Part shown: piece by piece, positions 15,217 to 25,351 of the stretch | Position numbering within the stretch: position 1 is the first letter of the stretch | How the letters are laid out: the number at the start of each line of letters is the position of its first letter | NCBI RefSeq assembly: GCF_020447265.1 | Contig: NZ_JAJADR010000015.1 | Coordinates: forward strand, 22,504-86,503 | DNA length: 64,000 nucleotides | Reading direction: 5' to 3' | Source: Hymenobacter lucidus | GTDB taxonomy: Bacteria > Bacteroidota > Bacteroidia > Cytophagales > Hymenobacteraceae | Program-made: the position numbers and the translations under genes | Notes under the pieces: model-generated | Told to the model about the DNA's origin: nothing | Database searches by the model: none | The model's input: only the letters and a program-made list of their open reading frames with translations

Positions 15217-15861
15217 ATGCGCCGCCTTATATCGACAACAGTACTTTTAACCGTATCCTTAACGCATGTCAACTGCCAATCCATCAAAAAGCTGGAGCGG
15301 CATTCGCTTAATCGCAGTCACATCACTGAAGTGAAAGGCGATACGGTAGAAGTCTTTGATGTGTCTTCCAAGCAGATCCGAGCTACAAAGCGCGAAACGT
15401 ATTACTGGTACGCCCAGAATCGCATTAATCACTCTGTAGCGAACTACCAAGGAAAGCTGTTGCACGGCACCTTCATGCTTCTGCACCGCAATCAGCAGTT
15501 GTTGATCAGCGGGCACTTCAGCCACGGCTTAAAAACAGGACACTGGCAAGCCTGGTATCCCGATGGAACCTTATCTCAGACCTCAAGCTGGAAAAAAGGG
15601 CGGCTCAAAGGAAAAATCACACACTTTGACTTAACAGGCAAGATCATCCCTGCCACGTCGCCAGCTGGGTCTTCACCTATCCTAGCGGACACCAGCAGTA
15701 GGGCTAAAAACAGGTGGAAAGGCCTGATTCGGAAGCGCAAAAGGAAACAAGCGACAACAACTGGTATCCCTACCGCAGCCGATAGAATCACGGCTCCACG
15801 CCAAGTGCTTTTCCTTACCGGGGTCTATGCCGGCGTGGCAGTATATGCTGCCGGAAAATGA
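15217..15861 (+). CDS. Secreted MORN-repeat-like protein
   Basis: The 214-residue product starts with a signal peptide (MRRLISTTVLLTVSLTHVNC). It then shows MORN-like repeats: YQGKLLHGTFMLLHRN, ISGHFSHGLKTGHWQAWYPD and SSWKKGRLKGKITHFDLTG. These resemble the YwqK-type repeat proteins common in Bacteroidota. A basic segment (RKRKRKQ) and a short hydrophobic end follow. The role is unknown. Its stop codon overlaps the start of the next gene by 4 bp (ATGA), so it is translationally coupled to the pseudopilin genes and probably serves the same machine or its envelope site. Confidence 0.55.
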   Translation: MRRLISTTVLLTVSLTHVNCQSIKKLERHSLNRSHITEVKGDTVEVFDVSSKQIRATKRETYYWYAQNRINHSVANYQGKLLHGTFMLLHRNQQLLISGHFSHGLKTGHWQAWYPDGTLSQTSSWKKGRLKGKITHFDLTGKIIPATSPAGSSPILADTSSRAKNRWKGLIRKRKRKQATTTGIPTAADRITAPRQVLFLTGVYAGVAVYAAGK

Positions 15862-17141
15862 TACCACACCAGACTACTAGCTACGGTAGTCCCAAGCGCA
15901 TACAGGCTGGGGCGCTACTGCTTGTGCTGGTTATCGGAATCGTCATTGCTGCCCTACTTCTATCGCTGGTATACCTCGCTGCCGGCCGGGGTACGCTGCT
16001 CAGGCTGGAGGCCCAGCGTATCGTACAGCGCCGGAATCTTCAGTCCGGTTTGGCCTATTTGGAAGCGGCCGCAGCCCTGCCGTACTTCCAGGCGGTGGAT
16101 TTCGATCTTTTCGGAGCGGAAAAGGATTCGGTACAAGTAGAAAAACGCCCCTGGGGGGTTTTCGATACTGGAATCGTTGTTGCGCATCAAGGAACTGAAC
16201 GAGATACCCTGCTTGCTTTGCTCGGGTGCCACTTTGACGAGACAGGGCGCGCGGCACTCTACCTGGCCGATACCAATACCCCGGTAGCGGTAGGGGGGGG
16301 GCAAATCATTGGTACTTCTTATCTACCCAAAGCCGGCATCCGTCCCTATGTTGGAGGACTGGTCACGAATCCTGCTCCGTCAGCTAGCATCCGCGGACAG
16401 GTGCGTGAAAGCCAACATTCGCTTCCGATAGAAACAGCGGATGTCATTCGCCAGCTGTCAAAATATGATATTGCTCAACTGCGCGAATGGCTCCCGCCAG
16501 CCACGCAAACCCGCTCTCTGGCGCGCGTGATGCAACACTCATTCGCTGATCTGCCGCTGCTTGTTGAGCATACCACAACCAGCCCCCTGGCACATGTGAG
16601 CTTATCGGGAAACATTATCCTTACCAGTAACCAGCGGCTGATAATCGAACCCACGGCGCAACTCAACAACATTCTGCTTATTGCTCCCGTCATTGTCTTC
16701 AAGAAGGGCTTTTCCGGGCAGGTGCAGGCACTGGCCCGTGATACCATCATTCTAGAAGAGGGGTGCCGCCTGACTTATCCCAGTGCCCTGTGCGCGAGTT
16801 CCTCCACAACCAATGCGGTTGTGCTGCTGGGAGCAAACAGCGCGGTTAGTGGGGCCGTTCTCGCGGTCAGTACTGGCCCCAACCTCTACGGAGCCACGAT
16901 TCGCATGAGCCCCGGGGCACTGGTTGAGGGGCAAGTCTTGACATCGGGCCAATTGGAAAACTGTGCACAGGTACACGGATCGGTCGTTGCCCATCAGCTG
17001 CTGTACCGCACGCCATCAACCTTCTTTACCAACTACTTCATCAATGCCACTATCGACCGGCCGATCCTCTCCCCTCATTTTATAACTACTCCCATTCTTA
17101 ATTCTGCCAGTAAAACGGCTGTCGTCTCATGGCTGCAGTAA
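15858..17141 (+). CDS. GspK/PilX-like minor pseudopilin
   Basis: The 427-residue protein has a short basic leader and a long hydrophobic helix (GALLLVLVIGIVIAALLLSL). It continues into an amphipathic helix (LRLEAQRIVQRRNLQSGLAY), as in minor pilins of the GspK/PilX type. The large rest is an extracellular-type domain rich in beta repeats, including LLGANSAVSGAVLAV and MSPGALVEGQVL, which read like a left-handed beta-helix. The first position of the mature helix is unusual: I see no clear FTxxE motif, a feature it shares with some K-type tips. It overlaps both neighbours (4 bp and 13 bp), which is strong evidence for one operon. Confidence 0.6.
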   Translation: MIPHQTTSYGSPKRIQAGALLLVLVIGIVIAALLLSLVYLAAGRGTLLRLEAQRIVQRRNLQSGLAYLEAAAALPYFQAVDFDLFGAEKDSVQVEKRPWGVFDTGIVVAHQGTERDTLLALLGCHFDETGRAALYLADTNTPVAVGGGQIIGTSYLPKAGIRPYVGGLVTNPAPSASIRGQVRESQHSLPIETADVIRQLSKYDIAQLREWLPPATQTRSLARVMQHSFADLPLLVEHTTTSPLAHVSLSGNIILTSNQRLIIEPTAQLNNILLIAPVIVFKKGFSGQVQALARDTIILEEGCRLTYPSALCASSSTTNAVVLLGANSAVSGAVLAVSTGPNLYGATIRMSPGALVEGQVLTSGQLENCAQVHGSVVAHQLLYRTPSTFFTNYFINATIDRPILSPHFITTPILNSASKTAVVSWLQ

Positions 17142-17494
17142 CTTCGCGGCGTCTGGCTGCCTCGTCTTTAGTTGAGGTAATCGTGGCAGCGGCCATTTTG
17201 GTGCTTATCCTGGGAATGGGACTAGGCGTATGCGCCAGGCTGGCGCTTACGGGGCCAAACAGGATGCGGGTGCAAAGTCAGCTGGTGCTACGGCAAGTTG
17301 CCGCTGAAACCATTCGTACCCGTGCCTGGCGCACCCAAACAACGATTGTGGATGAGTTTGAGGTTGAGCAAGAGGTACTAGCCTATGGCAACCTTCCCCA
17401 CTTACTCGAACTTCGCCTTACGGCCCGTGTCGGGGAGAAGACGATGGCTCAATTTCAGCAGCTGGTATATGCTCACCCGGACGTTACGCCTTAG
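17129..17494 (+). CDS. GspI/PilV-like pseudopilin
   Basis: The 121-residue protein begins MAAVTSRRLAASSLVEVIVA, a prepilin N-terminus in which cleavage before SSLVEV leaves the conserved Glu at mature position 5. The hydrophobic helix AAAILVLILGMGLGV follows. The small globular domain has few recognisable features. Length and gene order (K, I, J, F) suit a minor pseudopilin of a type II or type IV assembly system. It would be processed by the A24 peptidase encoded at 42971. Overlaps with both neighbours support co-translation. Confidence 0.65.
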   Translation: MAAVTSRRLAASSLVEVIVAAAILVLILGMGLGVCARLALTGPNRMRVQSQLVLRQVAAETIRTRAWRTQTTIVDEFEVEQEVLAYGNLPHLLELRLTARVGEKTMAQFQQLVYAHPDVTP

Positions 17495-17957
17495 ATCGTT
17501 TACCTTGGTGGAGCTTATGCTGGCCCTGGTATTGAGTGCCCTGATCTTTGGCATGGCCTATGCCGGCCTCCGCATTGTGCAGCAGCAACAGCAGCTATTC
17601 CAGCAAAAGGCCCAGATCCTGGGCCAGGTCAGCACCCTGCAAACAGTCCTCATCCGCGACTTTGACCGCGCCTCCTCCATTACCGCCGTGGATAACCGGG
17701 TGCAATGCACGCAGCAAGCACGTATGGTGGAATACCATTGGCTTGACTCAGTGGTTACCCGGCAGCAGGGGGAAGTAACCGATACGTTCCAGTTGCCCTT
17801 ACTCAGCGTTGACTATTACTTTCAGGCGCAGCCACAACAGGCCGGCTTGATCGATGAGGTAGCGCTGGCAGTAGTAGTGCTCAAGGATACTTTCCACCTG
17901 CAGGCGGCAACTACCTACAGTGCCGGCCAGCTGCTTTTACGGACATCACACAAATGA
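17469..17957 (+). CDS. GspJ/PilW-like pseudopilin
   Basis: I start this gene at the ATG at 17469 (MLTRTLRLRSFTLVELML) because it gives a short basic leader before the prepilin motif SFTLVELMLALVLSAL. An upstream start would add residues with no pilin character. The 162-residue product has a Gln-rich helix (IVQQQQQLFQQKAQ) after the membrane segment and a beta-rich end, as in J/W minor pseudopilins. It overlaps the preceding gene by 26 bp and the next by 4 bp. Confidence 0.7.
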   Translation: MLTRTLRLRSFTLVELMLALVLSALIFGMAYAGLRIVQQQQQLFQQKAQILGQVSTLQTVLIRDFDRASSITAVDNRVQCTQQARMVEYHWLDSVVTRQQGEVTDTFQLPLLSVDYYFQAQPQQAGLIDEVALAVVVLKDTFHLQAATTYSAGQLLLRTSHK

Positions 17958-19090
17958 GTGGATTAGATCTTTCCAAAGTGCGCGCTGCTCCGGCAAGGAT
18001 TCGTCCGCCACGTGCTCGTTCCTTGGGGGCTTTTCTAAGCCGGGACATACGCTTGGGTAAGCGCCTATCCGATAAGCAGCGGCAATCCTTGTATGTCGAA
18101 GTGGGAATGCTGCTAAGCGCCGGCGTCGACATCAAAACCGCCTTGGACATTCAGGTTCAACAGCTGACAGGCAAAGCTGGTACCCTGCTGGCCTCCATCC
18201 GGGACTCGGTCGTCGCAGGCAGCACCCTGTCAGAGGCGGCTCAGCAATCCGGGGAATTCTCCGCCTATGAATTCTACAGCCTACAGATCGGCGAGGAAAC
18301 GGGACGCTTGGTCAGCATTCTGCAGGAGTTGGCTCACTACTACGCGCGGCAGATCAAGCAGCGCCGCCAGCTCATCCAAGCTTTAGCTTACCCGGTCCTG
18401 GTGATGGCAACGGCGGTAGGAGCTGTCGTATTTATGCTGAATTTTATCGTCCCGATGTTCTCTGATGTCTTTCGACGGTTTGGCGGACAATTGCCCCCAC
18501 TTACCCAGACCATTGTAGGGCTGTCAGCCTTTGTACGGGGGCATGTATGGCTGGGGATGCTATCTGCGACCGGCCTGCTGGCGGCGTGGCGGCTTTTCTG
18601 GCGTGTACCGGGCTATCGTTACCGGATGAGCCAAGCCCTGTTGCGGGTGCCGATCCTGGGGCCCATCGTATTGCGCGTATACCTGGTTCGCTTGTGTAGT
18701 TCGTTGAGCTTGCTGAGTAGCGCGCACGTTCCCCTGGTGCAGGCCTTGGCCCTGGCCCGGCAAATGATAGGCTTTGCGCCCCTGGTACGGGCCTTGGAAA
18801 CGGTGGAGGCGCAGATTATGCAAGGCACTGCTTTGCATACAAGCTTAGCGGCCTTTTCCTTTTTTGAGCCGCGGTTTATAGCCCTGGTAAAAGTGGGCGA
18901 GGAAGTAAACCAACTGGGGCATTTTTTTAGTCTTCTGGCGCAGCAGTACAGTGACGAGGTAGACCATCGGGCCGCATTGCTGAGTAGCACACTAGAGCCG
19001 CTGATCATCATTTTTCTCGGCTTGGTGGTCGGACTCATTCTGGTTGCGATGTACCTGCCCATATTCCAGATGAGCAGTGCCATTGGGTAG
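17954..19090 (+). CDS. gspF: GspF/PilC-family inner membrane platform protein
   Basis: The 378-residue protein has the duplicated GspF layout. The first cytoplasmic helical domain (QSLYVEVGMLLSAGVDIKTA, then EFYSLQIGEETGRLVSILQE) is followed by a membrane helix (VLVMATAVGAVVFMLNFIVP). A second copy of the domain (VRLCSSLSLLSSAHVPLVQA, FIALVKVGEEVNQLGHFFSL) is followed by a C-terminal helix (LIIIFLGLVVGLILVAMYLP). It anchors the GspE ATPase and the pseudopilus in the inner membrane. It is the last gene of this operon. The ATPase and secretin are encoded 24 kb away in the second operon, which has no F gene of its own. Confidence 0.9.
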   Translation: MSGLDLSKVRAAPARIRPPRARSLGAFLSRDIRLGKRLSDKQRQSLYVEVGMLLSAGVDIKTALDIQVQQLTGKAGTLLASIRDSVVAGSTLSEAAQQSGEFSAYEFYSLQIGEETGRLVSILQELAHYYARQIKQRRQLIQALAYPVLVMATAVGAVVFMLNFIVPMFSDVFRRFGGQLPPLTQTIVGLSAFVRGHVWLGMLSATGLLAAWRLFWRVPGYRYRMSQALLRVPILGPIVLRVYLVRLCSSLSLLSSAHVPLVQALALARQMIGFAPLVRALETVEAQIMQGTALHTSLAAFSFFEPRFIALVKVGEEVNQLGHFFSLLAQQYSDEVDHRAALLSSTLEPLIIIFLGLVVGLILVAMYLPIFQMSSAIG

Positions 19091-19375
19091 AAGCGCAATG
19101 GCTATTTTCTATCCTGTTTAGGTAGGTAGAACAATAGGCATGCCGTGGGCGAGTACAAACGTTCTGCTATAGTTGATCACTTGTACCAATTGTGCTGCCA
19201 CTTTATCGGGGTAAACAACACATCTGTTTTTGCACCTATCTGATTATAAGCATTTTAATATCATTTTGTTTTACGATACGATATACATAAATAAATGTTA
19301 CAATCTTTATTGTTGTTGACGATAAAATCCAATAGTATTGCAGAAATACTCTACTAGCTTCTGATTCTAATTGCC

Positions 19376-20005
19376 TTGTTTATTCACTCTAGGCTACCCA
19401 TTCTTACTTCTTGCTTATTCGCTTTCCTGGCTTGTGTGGCACTAACTGGTTGCCAGCAAAAGGCGCCTCAGGATGTCGCCTCGTTGGCTATCTATCTGGC
19501 TGACCCAGCCAATGGCTTAGTCCACGAACACACCGCTAAGCCTTGGCATCTGATGCTCAGGCTATTGCCGGACTCCTTCTTAACCCAGCTGCAGGGGGAC
19601 GAAACGACACTTCCTGCCCGGGCTGAATCACGCTTTGCTTCCCAAACGATTACCCTTAAGCTACAAGTAGCGAGCCTCGAAAAAGGTATACCTGTCCAAG
19701 AGCTTATGCAGCAATACCCGGTTGCGGGTACAGCTACTACCGATGCACAGACCCAGCTGCTGTACCACATGCAGGATGCCGGGCATCTGAAAATCAACAA
19801 CAAGGTTATCAAGCCACTAGCAGCCTTTGCGGAAGTAACGGCCCAGAGTGATCAGTCGGTAAATATCGTTTTCGTCTTCCCTTTTACCAGTGACGTTCTG
19901 GACGGGTGCCCCCCCGTTGATTTTGTCCTGGACAATGCTTTTTTCCTAGCTGATCCTATCCGGTTTCACTTCGCAGCGAAGGATATTCTGGCCGTGATGC
20001 CATGA
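19376..20005 (+). CDS. Lipoprotein of the RHS locus
   Basis: The 209-residue product starts at a TTG (19376); no ATG is available before the signal peptide. It has a lipoprotein signal ending in LACVALTGC (lipobox LTGC). The rest is soluble and unfamiliar, with SLAIYLADPANGLVHEHTAK near the front and a Val/Phe-rich stretch (IVFVFPFTSDVL) near the end. It lies 20 bp before the first large RHS-type gene, so it probably belongs to that operon as an envelope accessory. A 285-bp AT-rich gap upstream (19091-19375) separates it from the pseudopilin operon and should hold its promoter. Confidence 0.55.
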   Translation: MFIHSRLPILTSCLFAFLACVALTGCQQKAPQDVASLAIYLADPANGLVHEHTAKPWHLMLRLLPDSFLTQLQGDETTLPARAESRFASQTITLKLQVASLEKGIPVQELMQQYPVAGTATTDAQTQLLYHMQDAGHLKINNKVIKPLAAFAEVTAQSDQSVNIVFVFPFTSDVLDGCPPVDFVLDNAFFLADPIRFHFAAKDILAVMP

Positions 20006-20025
20006 TATAATTCTACCTACTGACT

Positions 20026-23000
20026 ATGTCTTTTCTGTATCGTTCTGCTACCCGCAAGCGGATAGCAGCGTTTCTCTTGTGCCTGATCCTATCAGAGATT
20101 GGCTTTCCTTCCGTTAGCTACGCATTAACCGGCGGGCCGAGTCAACCGGAATTCTCTTCCTTCGAACCCGTTTCCACCAACCAGATGGTGGATGAGTTTA
20201 CGGGTGACTTCACGTACAATCTACCCGTAATCAATATTCCGGGTCCTCAGGGCAGTGACTATCCCTTATCCTTATCCTACCATAGCGGTGCTACTCCGGA
20301 AGAGGAGGCCTCCTGGGTCGGCTACGGCTGGTCGCTCAACCCGGGGGCCATTACCCGGAATACCCGCGGCTTTCCGGATGATTTCAAGGAAAGCAGTGTG
20401 CACTACTGGAATAAGAGCCCACGTGAATGGACGGCGACTAGGGGGGTGGGTACCTCCGTGGAAGCTTTCGGCAAAGATTTCGCCAATGTAAATGCATCCA
20501 TCCGCTATAATAACTATCAGGGGTTTGGTTACAGCGTCGGGGCTGGTATTCCGATTGCCAAGGGCGTTGTCAGCCTGGGCTACAACCTTTCGAATGGCCG
20601 GGGAAGCTTCTCCTTGGAGGTCAGCCCGGCTGCCATTCTGAAGCGCTACGCTACAGCCCATGAGGAAGCAAGCAAGCGGACGGACGATTCAGATAATAGC
20701 TTTAAGAAAAAGCTAAAGGACTCGCTGGGTAAGTCGGTCCGGAAGTCTTCCACCATAAATTCGGTTAGCCTGATCGGCGGCAACTTTGGAATGTTCAGCT
20801 TCTCGGAGGCGGTAAGGTCAAATCACGTAACCGGCTACAGTGGAGCTTCCTACAACGTTACCACAGGCCTAACTGTTGATCCTATTATTATTCCCTCTGG
20901 TTTCTCTGCGAATATGTCGGGTAGCTATAGCTGGCAGGAGAACACCAAGGACGAATATGCGCCAGCTTTCGGCTACATGTATAGCAATGCTGCGCTAACG
21001 GAATCTGCGGTAACGGACTATACGCTGGAGAAAGACTCCCCTTACACTAAACGGGACGTTTTCTTAGGAATCCCGTTTAACAGTGCCGACAATTTTGGGG
21101 TGAGTGGAGAAGGCGTTGGGGGCGGGTTTCGCTTATACCATGAAGATGTAGGGGAATTTGTTCCTAATACAAAATCCAGTACCACAAAGATTTTCAACGT
21201 ATCCCCGGAAGTGAACCTTGGCACCACCTTTGGGTTAGGGGTGGACGTGGGAGCGGGTTGGCAGACGTTCACGGAAGGCCAGTGGCAGAAACCGAATGCC
21301 CGCGAGAAATTCTCTGGTCTTTCAGAAGATGCGCCAGCAAACACCACTCCCTCTTCTACTAATAGAGAAGGAATTTCTTTTCGTTTTGCCAATGACCTGG
21401 GTGGCAGTTGGTCGGCAACGGATACGGATTCTGATGAGCCCGTAACCGCCAGCATAAACTCATCACTGCTATCACACAGTCTGAATAAGGATCAGCTTAA
21501 TAAGGAGCTGCATTATCCCGACCGGGCGAGCAGGTCGGGCTATATCGGCTACCACACCTTTGCGGACCTCTATGGTACACCGGCCACGACCCTGCGCCGC
21601 TCGCGGGCTTTCTCCCAGCGTACTGATCTGCCGATCACGCCCGCCGGCGTGAACGGATCTATGCTCTGTGAGATGTCGATTGCCACTGCTACCGGCGCGA
21701 ACTATATCTACGGTCTGCCCCTGCTGTCGAGGAAAGAAAGGAATTTGCAGTTTGGCGTGCAGGGCGAATCGTTACCCAATGATAAATACTTGGTGTACAG
21801 CAACAAAGGCGAAGACGCCTTCAAGGTAAAGGTTGGCGAAGAGCGCCCGGCAGCCTATGCTAACAGCTTCCTGCTTACGGAAGTACACACCCCCGATTAT
21901 GTTGACCGGCGTATGGATGGCCCGAGCCCCGATGACTTTGGGGGGTATACCCGCTTCAACTATACCAAGTACTATGGAAGCGGCAAGCCATCCTGGTATA
22001 ACTGGCGCATTCCCTATAAGGGACTTTTGTATCAGAAAAACTCTTTGTCTGACCCCTTGGATGACATGGGTACCGTGTCTTCGGGTGAAAAGGAAATTGC
22101 TTACCTGCAGTCTGTCCAGACCAAGACGCATACGGCCATCTTTACAACCCGTGACCGGATAGATGGCCTGGACGCGGAAGACGAAGCAACGGCAAAGACG
22201 CAGACAGCTGCCTCATCGGCCTCAAAGCATGCACTTCAAGCCCTTGAGAGAATCGATTTGTATGCTAATACGGATATAATCCTGGACCCTGCAACGGGCA
22301 AATGCACTGCTAAAACTGGTGCAAAGCCGATTAAAACAGTGCATTTTGACTACGCGGCTACGGGATTGAGTACCGGTTTGCCGAATGCAACAAACGGCGC
22401 GGGCAAGCTAACGCTCACCAGAATCTGGTTTGAATTTCAAAATATCCCGACCAAGATCAGTCCCTATACATTCTCGTATGCCTATCCTGATTTTACCAAG
22501 TATCCTGAAAAGTACAAGCAGGGTAAAGACGAGATTATCAGCGGTTTCTATCGAAATTCCTCGCCTCAGCTAGCCCAGAACCCGATCTACAGCAACTTCA
22601 ATCTCGATGCCTGGGGCAACTACCAGGCGGATGGCCAGACGCGGTCTCAGAGAATGCAGCCCTGGCTTGACCAAAAGGACCCTGAACCGACATCGACTTT
22701 TGATCCGGCCGCCTGGCAGTTGAAAGTAATAACGCTGCCTACGGGCGGGCAGATCCATATCCAATACGAGCAGGATGACTATGCCTACGTGCAGGACAAA
22801 CCCGCCCATGCAATGGTGGCTCTGCAAGCTGGGGAAATATCTCCCGTGGGCAAGTTCTTTTTGGACTTAGCCAGTATTGGCGTAGCGGGCACTGATGCGG
22901 AGCAGCTGCGCGCTACGGCCCGCGCGCTGAAAAGGGAATACCCCGACAATGGCGGACGCAAGATCTACTTCAAGTTTTTGTATGATCTGGCAAATGGGAC

Positions 23001-25122
23001 GCTGCCAGACTTCAATTCGTGTAATGCCGACTTTATCTCCGGCTATGTCACAGTCAAACGCACTGGCCTGGAAGGGAACCGCCTGTTTATTGAAGTAGAT
23101 GGCAGCAACGACAAATACACCCTACCCCGACAAGTGTGCAAGGATTTCCTGCAAACGCAGCGGGCGGGCAAGCTCGTGCCCGGCGGCAGCTGCAACCCCA
23201 ATGCAAACCGTCTGGATGACGGCGACCAGGATGCCGTAAAGATTGTGCGGCAAATGGCCGAGTGGCAAAAAACCATCTGGACCCCAGCGTCCCAGTGCGC
23301 ATCGCTGAATCCGGCCTATTCCTACTTCCGCATTCCGTTGGCCAAGCCCAAGAAGGGAGGAGGGCTGCGGGTAAAGCGGCTGCTTACCTACGATGCCGGC
23401 TTTGATGGCAAACCCGTACTCTACGGCAGCGAGTTTATCTACCGGATGGAAGAGAACGGCCAGGTTATCAGCAGCGGCGTGGCCACGACGGAGCCGGGGG
23501 GAATGCGGGAAGAGAATATCCTGGTCGATTACCTGCCCCGGCAGAGCCAGGGAGTGCTGTCCAAAATCATTGCCGGCATAGACCGCAAGCAAACCGAAGG
23601 TCCGCTAGGAGAAAGCTTACTACCCGCCCCCTCCGTGGGCTATGCGCGCGTGGTCACGCGCAACATTCATAGTGGGCGTACTTCCACCGGGTACTCGGTA
23701 AGCGAGTTTGCTACTGCGCGCTCGTATCCTATGCAGGTTCGCAAAACCGTGCTCCAATCGGTGCTGGAAGAGCGGAACGTGTATGCCGTGTGGCTGAATG
23801 ACTTGGTTAACAATGCCTGGGCGGCGCAGGGCTTCAGCTTTATCCTGAACAGCATGCACGGGCAGGTTTTGCGCAAGGCTACCTACCCGGGCGATTACCA
23901 CGGGCTGGCTGGTGAGAGTAAGCTTTCCCCCATCAGCCAGCAGCGCTACAGCTATTTTGAGCCGACCAAGTTTGCAAGCAACGGATCAACCACGCCGGCT
24001 GAAGATATGACGGTGCAAAGTGAGCCGGGTGAAGTCTTGGAGAGTATGCACCCGGGCCGGGAAGTAGATATAACAAGTGCCCAGAAGGCGGTGACGGATA
24101 ATATGGTCGACCTGAGCTTTGAGGCGGATCTAACCTTTTCCTGGGCATTCGTGCCGCTGACCTTTAATACCTATTTCCCCACCCTGACGCATACCCAGGC
24201 CGAGTTTTATACGCATGTCACATCCAAAGTAGTACGGTACCCAGCCGTCGTCAAGCGCGTGGAGACGCTGCAGGACGGCATCGTGCATACTTCCGTCAAC
24301 ATGGCTTTCGACAAATTCACCGGTCAGGCCGTGGTGGTCAAGTCGACGGATGAGTTTGAGGGAGGCTACCTGCAGGCCTCCGTAATGGCCTCCTGGCTGT
24401 ATCCGGAGCTGCAGCCCAAGTTTGGGAATGAGAATCTGGTAATCAAGTCCACCAGTGGGATGAGCATCGCCCGCGGGGACGACAACGAAATCTGGCTGCA
24501 GTTTACGGGCGGCGTGTGCGACAATCTTGGGCGCCTGACCAAGGGTGACCAGCTCGAACTCAATAGCAACACGAACTTCGTGTGCTTTACTGGAGCTCCT
24601 GACTTTATTCACAACCGTATCCGACTCTACCCCGCCGGCCTGCCCCACACCAACTCTGCGGCCTCAGGCTTCACAACTGCATTTCTACAATCCGCCACGA
24701 CGGCCCCTATCACCCGGGTTCAGATTGTGCGCAGCGGCCACCGCAACCAGCTGAGCACCCCCGCCGGGGCGACGACGTACCATCAGACCAATTACGAATC
24801 GCTGTGGCTGCCGAACAGCCCTGCCAAGCACGCTGATGGCAGTGAGCATAGTTTTACCGACGATCTGAACACTTGGCTGGCTTCCACGGCGGGTACGGGT
24901 ACCAGCACGGTGAGTACTACCCTGCCGGGCTCGTCTTATGCGGGAGTGAACATGACGGCCTACGCGGCAAAGCTACCACCATCTTGTGTGCCCGACCCAG
25001 CCAATGCTACTATCAGCCAAGTGCAGGTAGCCCGCCAAATCACGAATGGCCAGATGCGGCTCACGATTAAGTCATTCCAGGCCCGTTGTGCCAATGGCAG
25101 CTGGGTGCTGGTGAAGAATTGA
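20026..25122 (+). CDS. Large RHS-type exported protein (1698 aa)
   Basis: It has a signal peptide (IAAFLLCLILSEIGFPSVSY) and then the start typical of Bacteroidota RHS/SpvB-like shells: FTGDFTYNLPVINIPGPQG, YPLSLSYHSGATPEEEASW, VGYGWSLNPGAITR. The body is long and beta-rich, consistent with a cocoon-like shell. No C-terminal toxin or RHS core motif is visible, and the end (MRLTIKSFQARCANGSWVLV) looks like ordinary structural sequence. I infer it is a structural or carrier partner of the toxin-bearing RHS protein at 29535. It has the same GC-rich codon use as its neighbours. Its exact role is unproven. Confidence 0.65.
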   Translation: MSFLYRSATRKRIAAFLLCLILSEIGFPSVSYALTGGPSQPEFSSFEPVSTNQMVDEFTGDFTYNLPVINIPGPQGSDYPLSLSYHSGATPEEEASWVGYGWSLNPGAITRNTRGFPDDFKESSVHYWNKSPREWTATRGVGTSVEAFGKDFANVNASIRYNNYQGFGYSVGAGIPIAKGVVSLGYNLSNGRGSFSLEVSPAAILKRYATAHEEASKRTDDSDNSFKKKLKDSLGKSVRKSSTINSVSLIGGNFGMFSFSEAVRSNHVTGYSGASYNVTTGLTVDPIIIPSGFSANMSGSYSWQENTKDEYAPAFGYMYSNAALTESAVTDYTLEKDSPYTKRDVFLGIPFNSADNFGVSGEGVGGGFRLYHEDVGEFVPNTKSSTTKIFNVSPEVNLGTTFGLGVDVGAGWQTFTEGQWQKPNAREKFSGLSEDAPANTTPSSTNREGISFRFANDLGGSWSATDTDSDEPVTASINSSLLSHSLNKDQLNKELHYPDRASRSGYIGYHTFADLYGTPATTLRRSRAFSQRTDLPITPAGVNGSMLCEMSIATATGANYIYGLPLLSRKERNLQFGVQGESLPNDKYLVYSNKGEDAFKVKVGEERPAAYANSFLLTEVHTPDYVDRRMDGPSPDDFGGYTRFNYTKYYGSGKPSWYNWRIPYKGLLYQKNSLSDPLDDMGTVSSGEKEIAYLQSVQTKTHTAIFTTRDRIDGLDAEDEATAKTQTAASSASKHALQALERIDLYANTDIILDPATGKCTAKTGAKPIKTVHFDYAATGLSTGLPNATNGAGKLTLTRIWFEFQNIPTKISPYTFSYAYPDFTKYPEKYKQGKDEIISGFYRNSSPQLAQNPIYSNFNLDAWGNYQADGQTRSQRMQPWLDQKDPEPTSTFDPAAWQLKVITLPTGGQIHIQYEQDDYAYVQDKPAHAMVALQAGEISPVGKFFLDLASIGVAGTDAEQLRATARALKREYPDNGGRKIYFKFLYDLANGTLPDFNSCNADFISGYVTVKRTGLEGNRLFIEVDGSNDKYTLPRQVCKDFLQTQRAGKLVPGGSCNPNANRLDDGDQDAVKIVRQMAEWQKTIWTPASQCASLNPAYSYFRIPLAKPKKGGGLRVKRLLTYDAGFDGKPVLYGSEFIYRMEENGQVISSGVATTEPGGMREENILVDYLPRQSQGVLSKIIAGIDRKQTEGPLGESLLPAPSVGYARVVTRNIHSGRTSTGYSVSEFATARSYPMQVRKTVLQSVLEERNVYAVWLNDLVNNAWAAQGFSFILNSMHGQVLRKATYPGDYHGLAGESKLSPISQQRYSYFEPTKFASNGSTTPAEDMTVQSEPGEVLESMHPGREVDITSAQKAVTDNMVDLSFEADLTFSWAFVPLTFNTYFPTLTHTQAEFYTHVTSKVVRYPAVVKRVETLQDGIVHTSVNMAFDKFTGQAVVVKSTDEFEGGYLQASVMASWLYPELQPKFGNENLVIKSTSGMSIARGDDNEIWLQFTGGVCDNLGRLTKGDQLELNSNTNFVCFTGAPDFIHNRIRLYPAGLPHTNSAASGFTTAFLQSATTAPITRVQIVRSGHRNQLSTPAGATTYHQTNYESLWLPNSPAKHADGSEHSFTDDLNTWLASTAGTGTSTVSTTLPGSSYAGVNMTAYAAKLPPSCVPDPANATISQVQVARQITNGQMRLTIKSFQARCANGSWVLVKN

Positions 25123-25351
25123 TTGCAAAGTATGGAAGCGAGGAGCTATTACACGCTACCTCAAAAAAGCAGAGTGCTCCAATTAACCCTGGATAACAGC
25201 TTCGGCTGTGAGTTTCTTCTTCGTCTGTACTCCAAATGTGTCAGCCTGCGCGATTTCACTCCTACTTATGATATCATACCTTCCAGTACCAAGCTTGTTT
25301 TTGCAACGGGTTATTCATAACGCTGGGTTAAAGCACGCCTACACTACATTG

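Noticed and set aside
19091..19375. AT-rich gap with one ATGTTAC-like unit considered as another partition site
   Set aside because: Only one isolated unit is visible, which is expected by chance in AT-rich DNA.
25123..25320. A 65-codon frame between the 1698-residue RHS-type gene and the PKD gene
   Set aside because: It has no recognisable protein character and overlaps the likely promoter region of the next gene.
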